Shown here piece after piece: positions 45,648 to 56,495 of a stretch of DNA of 64,000 nt. This DNA is from Fervidobacterium sp. (GTDB taxonomy: Bacteria > Thermotogota > Thermotogae > Thermotogales > Fervidobacteriaceae): NCBI GenBank assembly GCA_026419195.1, contig JANZZV010000001.1, positions 124,001 to 188,000 of the forward strand. Direction: 5' to 3'. Each line of letters opens with the position of its first letter. Position 1 is the stretch's first letter. The position numbers and the translations under genes are program-made. The notes under the pieces were generated by a model. It was not told the DNA's origin and did no database searches. It worked only from the letters and a program-made list of their open reading frames with translations.

Positions 45648-46586
45648 ATGGAGTTAAGAAAGATACTTGAAGCTGTTGAGAAAGGTGACCTGAGCCCCGA
45701 CGATGCAGAAAAGCTCATAAAAATAATATTTGAGTCGGATGTTTGGGAGGAAAAGGCTTCTAAGTCGGATTCTATTGTCAATACAGTTGTGGAAATTAAA
45801 GAAGGCGAGAAAGTAACGAAGAATCTTTCTCTTACCAATGGTAAATTGGTTCTTAAAGGAGAGTTACTTGGTGATGTGTTTGCCGTCAATTCAGATATTG
45901 AACTTTTTGGAACACTCAGTGGTAATCTCAGTTGTGTACGGTCCAAAATTTTCTGGAAAGGTGGGGAAGTTAAAGGTGACCTGAACGCTGTAATGTGTAA
46001 GGAATTTGGAAATGCGAATGTTTTGGGTAAGAGATACATAGTTTCCTTCAACATTCCGTTTGCTAACAAGATATTCTCAAATAATTCTTTTGTGTTTGAA
46101 GATGGAAATTTTGACCTTGGTGTGATTTCCGGAAAACATAACCTGGATAGTTTGAATCGTGAAAAGGTTGTTATCAATGGTCGAACAAATGTAGAGAACG
46201 TAAAGTGTGAAGAGCTTTTTGTTAATGGACAGCTTAGTGCAAAGTCGATAAGTTCAGAAGTGATTAACATCTCGAAAGATGGTGAAATTAACTCAGACGA
46301 GATTTATGCTGAGAGTGTTACAAATAAAGGAGAATTGAATTCCAAGAATTTAATAATGCAATCAATTAACAACAGTGGGTTAATAAAAGTTGAAAAAGGA
46401 GTTATTGAGTCCTTAGATAATGAAGGAGTGATGTTGTGTGAGACACTCGAGATTGAATCAGTCTCAAATAGTGGAAGGATAGAAACCAAACACCTAAGTG
46501 CCCAAACAATAAGCAACCAGGGTGAGATATTTGCCGAATTATTTGAGTATGAAAGTCTATCAGGTAACCCAGTTATAAAAAGGTAA
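45648..46586 (+). CDS. Bactofilin-like protein with C-terminal 16-residue repeats
   Basis: A 312-residue protein. The N-terminal hairpin is LRKILEAVEKGDLSPDDAEKL. A bactofilin-like middle (GKLVLKGELLGDVFAVNSDI, SKIFWKGGEVKGDLNAVMC) parallels the preceding protein. From residue 207 to 302 there are six exact 16-residue units of the form S-V-x-N-x-G-x-(I/L)..., and ten residues of a seventh end the chain, predicting a regular beta-helix stack. ATG 45648 follows AGGGGGAGTTGGAT; TTG 45642 overlaps that site. No signal peptide, so it is probably cytoplasmic and may bind the membrane. Confidence 0.72.
   Translation: MELRKILEAVEKGDLSPDDAEKLIKIIFESDVWEEKASKSDSIVNTVVEIKEGEKVTKNLSLTNGKLVLKGELLGDVFAVNSDIELFGTLSGNLSCVRSKIFWKGGEVKGDLNAVMCKEFGNANVLGKRYIVSFNIPFANKIFSNNSFVFEDGNFDLGVISGKHNLDSLNREKVVINGRTNVENVKCEELFVNGQLSAKSISSEVINISKDGEINSDEIYAESVTNKGELNSKNLIMQSINNSGLIKVEKGVIESLDNEGVMLCETLEIESVSNSGRIETKHLSAQTISNQGEIFAELFEYESLSGNPVIKR
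46266..46583 (+). repeat. Six tandem 48-base units coding exact 16-residue repeats
   Basis: Protein units are NISKDGEINSDEIYAE, SVTNKGELNSKNLIMQ, SINNSGLIKVEKGVIE, SLDNEGVMLCETLEIE, SVSNSGRIETKHLSAQ and TISNQGEIFAELFEYE, then a partial SLSGNPVIKR. The spacing is exactly 16 residues each time, though DNA identity is low, so the period is kept by selection on protein. Confidence 0.85.
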
Positions 46587-46628
46587 TTCTGATTTACTAC
46601 TATAAACTATTTGGAAGAGGTGATCAGT

Positions 46629-46928
46629 ATGTTTTGGGGAGTTATATTACTTTCTGCTGGTATATTCATATTATTAAGTATTGTGCTTTCAGTTACATCT
46701 CCAGTTTGGCTTGTACTTGGTAGTGTTGCAATTGTCGGTGGTGTTGTTAGTATGCTTAAGAGTTTCCCGAATGGACTTGGTTTGTCGATCTTAGGTGTAC
46801 TTATTGTAATCCAGTCTCTTGGGTATTTGAAGATAGGCTTTTGGGAATTTGTTATTGCTATCATTGCAGCAGGATTGATTGAAATAGGACTGAAGATGAT
46901 ATTTTCATCAAAGAATAAATGGAATTAG
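46629..46928 (+). CDS. Small LiaF/LiaI-like membrane protein
   Basis: A 99-residue protein with three or four membrane segments (FWGVILLSAGIFILLSIVLSV, PVWLVLGSVAIVGGVVSML, LGLSILGVLIVIQSL and FWEFVIAIIAAGLIEIGLKM). Repeated small hydrophobic hairpins with a closing tryptophan resemble the DUF5668/LiaI-LiaF-like transmembrane region linked to envelope stress control. ATG 46629 follows GAAGAGGTGATCAGT. It is the fourth gene of the DUF2089 cluster and its only clear membrane protein. Confidence 0.65.
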   Translation: MFWGVILLSAGIFILLSIVLSVTSPVWLVLGSVAIVGGVVSMLKSFPNGLGLSILGVLIVIQSLGYLKIGFWEFVIAIIAAGLIEIGLKMIFSSKNKWN

Positions 46929-46936
46929 CAGAAAAC

Positions 46937-46964
46937 AAAATCCGGACGGATACGTCCGGATTTT

Positions 46965-46966
<2 letters not shown>
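46937..46966. terminator. Bidirectional terminator with GATA tetraloop
   Basis: TCCGGACG, loop GATA, CGTCCGGA, flanked by A4 and T6. It serves the DUF2089 cluster and the convergent guaB; the guaB stop lies in its T-run. Confidence 0.92.
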
Positions 46967-48512
<1,546 letters not shown>

Positions 48513-48562
48513 TTATTTTTGTGATTTATTCCATTTTGATTGCCTATTTTAATATATAGCTA

Positions 48563-48586
48563 AAGTAGACCCTTATGGGTCTACTT
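48563..48586. terminator. Hairpin downstream of tRNA-Gly
   Basis: Ten-base perfect arms AAGTAGACCC / GGGTCTACTT with loop TTAT. The minus-strand 3' side reads TTTAGC, a weak T-tract. It may end the tRNA transcript or shape the guaB leader. Confidence 0.55.
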
Positions 48587-48619
48587 ATCATTATTCATAA
48601 ATCATTTGTTTGTATTTCT

Positions 48620-48695
48620 TGGAGCGGGCGACGGGATTCGAACCCGCGGCCCTCAGCTTGGGAAGCTGATGCTCTACCAACTGAGCTACACCCGC
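48620..48695 (-). tRNA. tRNA-Gly (anticodon CCC)
   Basis: A 76-base tRNA. The acceptor stem GCGGGTG pairs with CGCCCGC (one G-U pair), the discriminator is U and CCA is encoded. The D-arm is GCTC-AGTTGGTA-GAGC, the anticodon stem TCAGC/GCTGA encloses the loop TTCCCAA giving CCC, and the T-arm is CGGG-TTCGAAT-CCCG. The anticodon reads GGG glycine codons. Every position fits the canonical cloverleaf. Confidence 0.96.
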
Positions 48696-48753
48696 TCAAA
48701 AATATTGTACGAAAAATTTCTATCTTAGTAGCAGAGCAAGATAATTCAACCAA

Positions 48754-48782
48754 ATTATAACACGAAATTCCAATATTTTCAA
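48754..48782 (-). promoter_or_regulatory. Promoter for tRNA-Gly
   Basis: Minus strand: TTGAAA (48782-48777), 17-base spacer, TATAAT (48759-48754), about 50 bases upstream of the mature 5' end. Confidence 0.65.
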
Positions 48783-48822
48783 GATGTCTAAGGTGATCAG
48801 AATTAAGATAGTTTAGAATGTT

Positions 48823-49971
48823 TCAAAAGTTTGCAAACCCACCAACAAATGGTGTCTGTATCCAGTTGGAACCATTCCAAATGTATTTAACACCAGCAAA
48901 GAAGTTGTTGAGTAAGGGGTATGCGATTGTTAATCTCGCATCGGAATTTGTGTCAAGTATTTGACCGTTTTGGAAAGGAGTGTTATCGTACAAATAACCG
49001 TATAAAACGAGACCATTCGTACCAGCAACCGCAGGTATTTTTATTACTCCTTCTCCATTTAATAGCCAATTACCTTGAAAATCTCCTTTAAGTCCAGCAA
49101 GGATCTTTCCGTAAGGTTCAAGTGTGAAGCCGATCTTTACTATGTACCCCATCTCTTCGTTGTAATTTTCCGGTTTAAACTCAGCTGATTTTCTGATATT
49201 AGGATAATTTTTTCCTAAAGCCCAAGGTAAAAATCCATCTGAAGCATAATAAGGTCCAGCTACAATTTGAAGTACACCGAAATCACCGAACAATCCACCA
49301 AACGCTCCATAACCTATCTTACCATTGCGCCACATTTGTATGTCTGCTTCCGTTCCAAGTGAAAAACCAAGAAATGGAACTGTTAAAGAAGCACCTGCAA
49401 TGTATTGGAAAGCCGCATCTTCATCAACTTCCATACCTCCGAACAAAGATAGATCAAAAAACAAAAGTTTTGTAGATACATTTGCCGTGTACAAAGAATC
49501 CGATTGCTCAAACGAAAAATTGGAAAGTTGTTTTAGTCGATAAGGAACATGGACCGAGGTATTCAAATTTCCAAGTCTAAGTCCTGCGTCTAAAACGTGA
49601 GTGTTCGGTACAAAGTATCCGTTGAAAACGAATCCCATACCGTATGTAATTTGTTTCATAGAACCGTATCTGAACCAGAAGGCTCCCAAATCTAATCCAA
49701 ACGAAACTATGTTTATGCCATCTATGATATTTGTACTTGGTGGCTGAGAACCGGGAGCGCCAAAGTAAAACTGGCCTGTTGAAAGATCGCTTGTATAAGT
49801 CTGCAATGTTACACCAAGCAAAACGGGTCCTATAGTGAATTCTGGACCAAATTCATAGACCATGTAATTTACGTCGTTTACTTTAACTGTTCCAACGTTA
49901 AGGTAAAATTGGGAAAAAAGCACTCCTGTTAACAAAACGATAAGTAAGAAAGTTATCTTAAACCTTTTCAT
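48823..49971 (-). CDS. Secreted beta-barrel-like surface protein
   Basis: A 382-residue protein with a signal peptide (cleavage near residue 20, LFS/QFY) and then alternating strands rich in Gly, Phe, Tyr and Trp, ending in GGFANF with a C-terminal phenylalanine, as in outer-membrane barrels. The repeating strand-turn pattern (for example FGLDLGAFWFRYG, LTVPFLGFSLGTEADI, GYIVKIGFTLEPYGKIL) fits 14-16 strands. In Thermotogae such proteins would sit in the toga. ATG follows AAGGAGGTGTTCTTAT. Exact function unknown. Confidence 0.7.
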   Translation of the reverse strand: MKRFKITFLLIVLLTGVLFSQFYLNVGTVKVNDVNYMVYEFGPEFTIGPVLLGVTLQTYTSDLSTGQFYFGAPGSQPPSTNIIDGINIVSFGLDLGAFWFRYGSMKQITYGMGFVFNGYFVPNTHVLDAGLRLGNLNTSVHVPYRLKQLSNFSFEQSDSLYTANVSTKLLFFDLSLFGGMEVDEDAAFQYIAGASLTVPFLGFSLGTEADIQMWRNGKIGYGAFGGLFGDFGVLQIVAGPYYASDGFLPWALGKNYPNIRKSAEFKPENYNEEMGYIVKIGFTLEPYGKILAGLKGDFQGNWLLNGEGVIKIPAVAGTNGLVLYGYLYDNTPFQNGQILDTNSDARLTIAYPLLNNFFAGVKYIWNGSNWIQTPFVGGFANF

Positions 49972-50002
49972 ATAAGAACACCTCCTTGTTTTGGATAATT
50001 AA

Positions 50003-50030
50003 ATTATACCACTTTTAAGTGTAAATACAA
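50003..50030 (-). promoter_or_regulatory. Promoter for the surface-protein gene
   Basis: Minus strand: TTGTAT (50030-50025), 16-base spacer, TATAAT (50008-50003). Its -35 box lies in the T-run of the preceding terminator. Confidence 0.45.
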
Positions 50031-50056
50031 AAAAAGCCGGAGACTTGTCTCCGGCA
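50027..50056 (-). terminator. Terminator of the amino-acid fermentation operon
   Basis: Minus strand: GCCGGAGAC, short AA centre, GTCTCCGGC, then T7. It lies about 50 bases after the last gene of the nine-gene operon. Confidence 0.92.
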
Positions 50057-50105
50057 TAATGCTGGGTTTATCTCATCCGCCTTTTTGAGCCTATCAGCCT
50101 ATTAG

Positions 50106-50645
50106 TTATTTTTTTACCAATTCGTATCCTTTCACAATGGCTTTTTTGTTTATTTCTATTAAAGCTGCTTTGCCACCACTTAGTTTTTTCTCGAGAGCGT
50201 CAAACACGCTATCGACTCTTACAACACCAGTTGCTCCGACAACAGCACCAAGCATTACCATGTTGGCTACTTTTAGATTTCCCAATTCATCTGCTATTTC
50301 ATTACATGGTACTTTTATTACTTTAATATCTTTCCTTGTCACTTCTCTATCTATAACTGATTGATTTAGTAAGAAAAATCCATTCTCTACAACGTATTTC
50401 TCAAATTTTAGTAATGAAGGTATGTTCATCGCGACGATAACTTCTGCTTTGTCCGTAACTGGTGAAGCAACTTCTTCGCTGCTAATTACAACTGTACAGT
50501 TTGCAGTACCTCCTCTCATTTCAGGACCATATGATGGCATCCATGTAACATGTTTTCCCTCAAACATACCAGCTAAGGATATGATCTGCCCCATTAACAT
50601 TACACCTTGTCCACCAAATCCCGCAAAAATCATTCTTGTTGTCAT
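50106..50645 (-). CDS. 2-oxoacid:ferredoxin oxidoreductase, gamma subunit
   Basis: A 179-residue gamma subunit. The start [19 protein letters not shown] is the hallmark of the family, followed by [23 protein letters not shown]. The subunit helps bind CoA in the oxidative decarboxylation of 2-oxoacids to acyl-CoA. It overlaps the beta-subunit gene by four bases and is the last gene of the operon. Substrate class (branched-chain or general) follows from the alpha and kinase partners. Confidence 0.92.
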   Translation of the reverse strand: MTTRMIFAGFGGQGVMLMGQIISLAGMFEGKHVTWMPSYGPEMRGGTANCTVVISSEEVASPVTDKAEVIVAMNIPSLLKFEKYVVENGFFLLNQSVIDREVTRKDIKVIKVPCNEIADELGNLKVANMVMLGAVVGATGVVRVDSVFDALEKKLSGGKAALIEINKKAIVKGYELVKK

Positions 50646-51397
50646 TGTTCATCACCTACTTTGTCTACGAAAATACCAAGAGGATATTCAGGTACCATGT
50701 GTTCTTCAAGCCACTTAAGGGAAGATATAGGATCGATACCCCAGTTTGTTGGACAAGTTGATAATACTTCCACCATCCCGAAACCTATACCTTTTACCTG
50801 CGCTAAAAATGCTTTTCTTATAGCTCTTTTTGTCTTCTGTACATCTTGTGGTGTATTAACTTTTGTTCTGGCAAGAAACGCTACTCCTTTTGTTTCTTTT
50901 ATTAATTCGGCTACGTGCAATGGATAACCATCGTTTGTTGCACTTCTTCCATACGGTGTTGTCGTGGTTTTCATCCCTAGGAGCGTTGTTGGTGCCATCT
51001 GACCGCCGGTCATTCCATAGATAGCGTTGTTAACAAATATTGTGGTTATTTTTTCTCCTCTATTTGCAGCATGAACAATCTCCGCTGTACCTATTGCTGC
51101 AAGGTCACCGTCACCTTGGTATGTGAAGGCGTAAAGGTCAGGTCTTGCTCTTTTTATTCCGGTTGCAACAGCTGGTGCTCTTCCATGTGCTGCAACCGTT
51201 GCGTCAGTATTGAAAAATTGATATGCAAAAACAGAACATCCAATAGGTGCAACTGCTATTGTTTTTTCCCTTATACCAAGCTCATCGAGTACTTCGGCAA
51301 TAAGTCTATGTATAATTCCGTGTGTGCAACCAGGACAATAGGTAAATTCTTTTTCCGTTAGGCTTTGTGGTCTTTTGAAAATTACTTGAAATGCCAT
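50642..51397 (-). CDS. 2-oxoacid:ferredoxin oxidoreductase, beta subunit (TPP-binding)
   Basis: A 251-residue beta subunit. It has the thiamine pyrophosphate motif [30 protein letters not shown] (GDG...NN), preceded by CPGCTHGI with cluster-ligand cysteines and CSVF. It carries the catalytic cofactor. The ATG lies five bases after the alpha stop behind GGGAGGTAATAGCT. Confidence 0.94.
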   Translation of the reverse strand: MAFQVIFKRPQSLTEKEFTYCPGCTHGIIHRLIAEVLDELGIREKTIAVAPIGCSVFAYQFFNTDATVAAHGRAPAVATGIKRARPDLYAFTYQGDGDLAAIGTAEIVHAANRGEKITTIFVNNAIYGMTGGQMAPTTLLGMKTTTTPYGRSATNDGYPLHVAELIKETKGVAFLARTKVNTPQDVQKTKRAIRKAFLAQVKGIGFGMVEVLSTCPTNWGIDPISSLKWLEEHMVPEYPLGIFVDKVGDEQ

Positions 51398-51402
51398 AGC
51401 TA

Positions 51403-52464
51403 TTACCTCCCGATTTTTGACTTCAGAACGTTCAGAATTTCTTCTGGTGTTGGTACAACACCACCAAGTCTGCCATAGTAATCGATTGGTGCGTGGTCTT
51501 TGACAGCCAATTTTACATCTTCAAGCATCTGTCCCATATTCATTTCAACGTCGAATATTAATTTTTTACCTTTTGAAATTTCTTCAAGTGTTTCGTATGG
51601 AAATGGCCAAAGCGTTATAGGCCTGAACAAACCTACTTTTATACCTTCCTTTCTTGCTTGTTCAACAACACTTTTTGCAATCCTACCTACCGTACCAAAC
51701 GCTGTAATGACTATATCCGCATCGTCAAGCCTATACTCTTCCCAGCGTTTCTCTGTGTTTTCAATCTCCTTGTATTTTTGAATAAGCTTTAAATTCATCT
51801 TTTCAAGGACGTGTGGGTCTATGTCAAACGAAACTATTATGTGCTTTTCTCTTCCATTCGCTCCTGTCAATGCCCAGTCTTCGTGTTTTGGAAGTGTATT
51901 TAAATCTCTAAATTCTGGAAATGTAACAGGTTCCATCATTTGACCGATAACACCATCAGCTATTATAACCACGGGTGTTCTGTACTTATCAGCTAAATCA
52001 AATGCAAGAACTGTTAAATCAACGGCTTCCTGAACAGTTGATGGTGCAAGTACGATAAGTTTGTAATCTCCGTGTCCCCCACCCTTTGTTGCCTGCCAAT
52101 AATCTCCTTGAGAAGGTTGGATATCACCTAATCCAGGTCCACCACGCACGACATTGACAAGTACAGCTGGTAATTCAGCACATGCCATGTAAGAAATACC
52201 TTCTTGCATAAGACTAAATCCAGGGGAAGAAGTTGAAGTCATAACCCTCGTACCTGTACACGCAGCACCATACAACATATTTACCGTTGCTACTTCACTT
52301 TCCGTTTGAAGGAATGTACCATTTACTTCTGGCATCCTTTTTGACATATATTCAGGTAATTCATTCTGTGGTGTTATAGGATATCCAAAAAACAGTCTAC
52401 AACCTGCTCTGATTGCTGCTTCTCCTATTGCTTCTGTTCCTTTTACAAGTACCCTTTCGCTCAT
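51403..52464 (-). CDS. vorB: 2-oxoacid:ferredoxin oxidoreductase, alpha subunit (VorB-like)
   Basis: A 353-residue alpha subunit of the VorB class. The N-terminus is [32 protein letters not shown]; the [16 protein letters not shown] segment and the C-terminal swivel domain ([34 protein letters not shown]) follow. The family oxidises branched-chain or related 2-oxoacids such as 2-oxoisovalerate using ferredoxin. ATG 52464 follows GGGAGGGAATATTAA. The operon partners suggest that its product is handed to phosphotransbutyrylase. Confidence 0.93.
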   Translation of the reverse strand: MSERVLVKGTEAIGEAAIRAGCRLFFGYPITPQNELPEYMSKRMPEVNGTFLQTESEVATVNMLYGAACTGTRVMTSTSSPGFSLMQEGISYMACAELPAVLVNVVRGGPGLGDIQPSQGDYWQATKGGGHGDYKLIVLAPSTVQEAVDLTVLAFDLADKYRTPVVIIADGVIGQMMEPVTFPEFRDLNTLPKHEDWALTGANGREKHIIVSFDIDPHVLEKMNLKLIQKYKEIENTEKRWEEYRLDDADIVITAFGTVGRIAKSVVEQARKEGIKVGLFRPITLWPFPYETLEEISKGKKLIFDVEMNMGQMLEDVKLAVKDHAPIDYYGRLGGVVPTPEEILNVLKSKIGR

Positions 52465-52482
52465 TTAATATTCCCTCCCATT

Positions 52483-52713
52483 TTATGCACTTTCTACTTC
52501 TCTGTATACGGTAATACATACATCAGGACACATATTGTAACAAAAACCACATGCGATACACTTTTCAACGTATTTTGCCTCCGCAGGGTGATAACCCTTT
52601 GAATTGAATCCCTCGGAAAATTCAATTACTTTCATAGGACATACGTTGATACACAATCCACATCCTTTACACCTTTCTTGATCGATTTCTATCCTACCTT
52701 TGACTTTTGGCAT
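52483..52713 (-). CDS. Ferredoxin-like delta subunit of the 2-oxoacid oxidoreductase
   Basis: A 76-residue protein with two [4Fe-4S] motifs, CKGCGLCINVCP and CIACGFCYNMCP, each followed by the expected proline. As delta subunit it takes electrons from the TPP site and passes them to soluble ferredoxin. It is separated by 18 bases from the alpha gene and by 12 bases from the P-loop ATPase gene. Ribosome site AAGGAGGAGAGAAG. Confidence 0.93.
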   Translation of the reverse strand: MPKVKGRIEIDQERCKGCGLCINVCPMKVIEFSEGFNSKGYHPAEAKYVEKCIACGFCYNMCPDVCITVYREVESA

Positions 52714-52725
52714 CTTCTCTCCTCC

Positions 52726-53373
52726 TTAGTAATTTTCCATTTTTATAAATCTTTTGATCTTGAACACAGGATACTTGAAATTATCCTCGCTTATGAACTC
52801 AGGTACTACTGTAAATTTTACGGGTATTTCTATCTGCTCTGAGACTTGACCTAGTATCTCCTCGCCTCTTCTTATTAAATCGGCAGTTGTTTCGTAGGAA
52901 AGGTTTGCATTGTTTATCAAATAATCCACCTTTATTCTCGCAACTTTTCTCAATTGATCATATGCTCTAATGATTGAATCTACCGTTGATGAAAAAGGTC
53001 TTGCAATGTTTACGACCATACTGATTTCAATATCTCCAAGGTAGGGTTTCAGATATCCAAGTACTACTATACCGTTTTCTTCGCCACCAACATCTATGAC
53101 CGTCTTGTATTCTTTGTTTGATAAGTATCCGATTGCTCCACCAGTTATGATCGGTAGATCTGCGTTTTTCAGAGCTCCTTTTGGGTAAACTGTGACCAGT
53201 CCCATATTTTCAAGAATTTGAGCAACATCTCTGGTTCTAAAATACGGGGAAATTATATCACCATCGATTATTGCTACTTTGTCATAATCATTCCTGAGCT
53301 TTAACGCCCAATTTATAGCAACTTCCGTTTTTCCGCTACCAAATAAACCTATGAATGCATAATTTTTTGCCAT
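52726..53373 (-). CDS. P-loop ATPase of unknown function in the fermentation operon
   Basis: A 215-residue protein with a Walker A GLFGSGKTE at residues 9-17, a switch-like AIIDGDIISPYFRTRD, and IDVGGEENGIVVLG, as in the MinD/CobQ/ArsA-like P-loop group. The C-terminal part (VDYLINNANLSYETTADLIRRGEEIL) resembles a nucleotide-specificity segment (NNANL) and effector helix. I know no function. It lies between butyrate kinase and the ferredoxin subunit, so it may load the iron-sulphur clusters or regulate the oxidoreductase. This is inference from context. Confidence 0.72.
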   Translation of the reverse strand: MAKNYAFIGLFGSGKTEVAINWALKLRNDYDKVAIIDGDIISPYFRTRDVAQILENMGLVTVYPKGALKNADLPIITGGAIGYLSNKEYKTVIDVGGEENGIVVLGYLKPYLGDIEISMVVNIARPFSSTVDSIIRAYDQLRKVARIKVDYLINNANLSYETTADLIRRGEEILGQVSEQIEIPVKFTVVPEFISEDNFKYPVFKIKRFIKMENY

Positions 53374-53410
53374 TTCGTTTGCAACCTCACTTTTTTCAAC
53401 TCAAAGTCTT

Positions 53411-54511
<1,101 letters not shown>

Positions 54512-54533
54512 TCACTAGAAGCTTAAAGCATTT

Positions 54534-55424
54534 TTATTCGCTCATAAGACAGGTTAAGGCTATCGAAAGTAATTTTGTTTCATCGCTATCAGCTCTTGAA
54601 GTTAAGGCAACGGGACATTTTGCACCAACGATAACAGAAGCTACTTTAGCACCGGCTAAGAAAACCATACTTTTGTAGAAAATATTTCCTGCATTTATGT
54701 CTGGCATTAAGATTATGTCTGCATCACCTGCGACAGGACTTACTATACCTTTATGTTCAGCTGCCTCTTTTGAAACTGCGTTATCAAGTGCGAAAGGTCC
54801 ATCGACCAAACAATTTTTTATCTGTCCTCTTTCGTTCATTTTAGATAAAAGTGCTGCATGTACAGTTGCTTCCATCTTTGGATTGACAACTTCTATAGCT
54901 CCAACTATGGCAACTTTTGGTTTGTCTATTTCGAGAGCCTTCCGTGTTACAAGTACCGCATTTTCAATAAGATGAATTTTTTGCTCAAGGTCTGGTACGA
55001 TAGTCATACCAGCATCTGTTACCACCAGTAGCTTGTGATATAAAGGTGTTTCGAAAATACTTACAAGCGACATAGTCCTACCTGTTTTCAAATTATATTC
55101 GTCTTTGAGAACTGCTTTCATCAAATCACCAGTTTTGATGTTTCCTTTCATTAGAAAGTGAGCTCTTTTCTCAACAATTGATTTTACGGCATCATCGGCT
55201 GGAGTTTTTGAATCAACCAATTCATAATTGGATAAATCAACATTCACTTGATCGGCAGCAATCTTTATTTTATCTTCATTGCCAAAGAGAATCGCATCAA
55301 CGATACCCTCTCTCCTTGCCATTTCGATGGCTTTTAAAACTACCTCATCATCAGCAGCTGCAACAGAGACTATTTTTTTACCAGCTCTTTTCGCCTTTTC
55401 GAGTAATTCGATAAGTTTCTTCAT
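54534..55424 (-). CDS. ptb: Phosphate butyryltransferase
   Basis: A 296-residue enzyme of the phosphate acetyl/butyryl transferase family, converting acyl-CoA and phosphate to acyl phosphate and CoA. The family shows as KKIVSVAAADDEVVLKAIEMA, the MKGNIKTGDLMKAVL block, VTDAGMTIVPDLEQK, and the C-terminal LMPDINAGNIFYKSMVFLAGAKVASVIVGA. Its length is that of Ptb rather than Pta. It overlaps the second kinase gene by four bases, so acyl transfer and kinase are translated together. Confidence 0.93.
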   Translation of the reverse strand: MKKLIELLEKAKRAGKKIVSVAAADDEVVLKAIEMARREGIVDAILFGNEDKIKIAADQVNVDLSNYELVDSKTPADDAVKSIVEKRAHFLMKGNIKTGDLMKAVLKDEYNLKTGRTMSLVSIFETPLYHKLLVVTDAGMTIVPDLEQKIHLIENAVLVTRKALEIDKPKVAIVGAIEVVNPKMEATVHAALLSKMNERGQIKNCLVDGPFALDNAVSKEAAEHKGIVSPVAGDADIILMPDINAGNIFYKSMVFLAGAKVASVIVGAKCPVALTSRADSDETKLLSIALTCLMSE

Positions 55425-56494
55425 TTTACTTCACCCCACACTTTTATGCTTTCTTCACCATTCAAAACACGTAAGGCGCCGTATGCAAGTGCTTCCATTT
55501 CCATTTCACCAGGTACTACAAAAATTGGACCAAATTTGTATATGTAAACCTTTATCATATTAACAAATCTTTCACTGTAAGCCATTCCGCCAGTAAACAC
55601 GATGGCATCAACTTTTCCTTTCAAGGCCACGCACATGGCACCAATTTCTTGAGCAATTTGATAAGCCATAGCTTCGATAACCTCGAGTGCTTTCGGGTCA
55701 TCTTCTGCCAATTTGAAAGCTTCCCTAAGATCATTTGTACCGAGGTACGCAGCAAGTCCACCACGCCCAATGAACATTTTCTTAATTTCATCTTTTGTAT
55801 ATTTTCCCGAGTAACATAGCTTTACAACATCACCAACTGGCAACTCACCCGTTCTCTCAACGCTGAACGGACCTTCATCATTTGCGTTGTTCACATCTAT
55901 CATACGTCCTTTTTCAAAAGGTGCGACAGATATTCCACTTCCAAGGTGCGCAATTACCATGTTAAGCTCACTAAACCTTTTTCCAAGCTCTTCAGCAATT
56001 CTGATACCTACTGCTCTCATGTTTGATATATGTGACAAACTCTTTCGCTGTATATCCTTAATACCTGACAGTCTCGCTTCTGGAATCATTTCATCTACGC
56101 TAACAGGGTCTGTTATATAAACTGGAAGTTCTTTATTGCAAGATTTTGCAAGTTCATAAGCTATTACTGCAGCTAAATTAGAAGCGTGTTGAACCTTTGT
56201 CTTATTCAAAAGATAATCAACCATATTCTCATCAACCAAGTATGTACCACTTTCCACCGGTGGAAGTATTCCACCACGTGCTGCGATAGCATCGAAGTCC
56301 TCTAAAGATAAATTGTTTTTCTCGAGAAAAGTAATTATAGCATTTTTCCTCATTTCTTTTTGCTCTATTATATTTTTGTATCTTTCAAGTTCTTCAACGG
56401 TGTGGTAGAGATTTTCCTGCAGGATTTTATTTTTTCCTTCAAAAACAGCTACTTTAGTACTTGTTGCACCAGGATTTATTACAAAAATTCTCAT
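55421..56494 (-). CDS. buk: Butyrate kinase (second copy)
   Basis: A 357-residue acetokinase-family kinase with the same motifs as the downstream copy ([69 protein letters not shown] and VPGEMEMEALAYGAL), but clearly diverged. Having two kinases around one Ptb suggests different acyl chain preferences. It starts one base after the aminotransferase stop. Confidence 0.92.
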   Translation of the reverse strand: MRIFVINPGATSTKVAVFEGKNKILQENLYHTVEELERYKNIIEQKEMRKNAIITFLEKNNLSLEDFDAIAARGGILPPVESGTYLVDENMVDYLLNKTKVQHASNLAAVIAYELAKSCNKELPVYITDPVSVDEMIPEARLSGIKDIQRKSLSHISNMRAVGIRIAEELGKRFSELNMVIAHLGSGISVAPFEKGRMIDVNNANDEGPFSVERTGELPVGDVVKLCYSGKYTKDEIKKMFIGRGGLAAYLGTNDLREAFKLAEDDPKALEVIEAMAYQIAQEIGAMCVALKGKVDAIVFTGGMAYSERFVNMIKVYIYKFGPIFVVPGEMEMEALAYGALRVLNGEESIKVWGEVK

Positions 56495-56495
56495 A

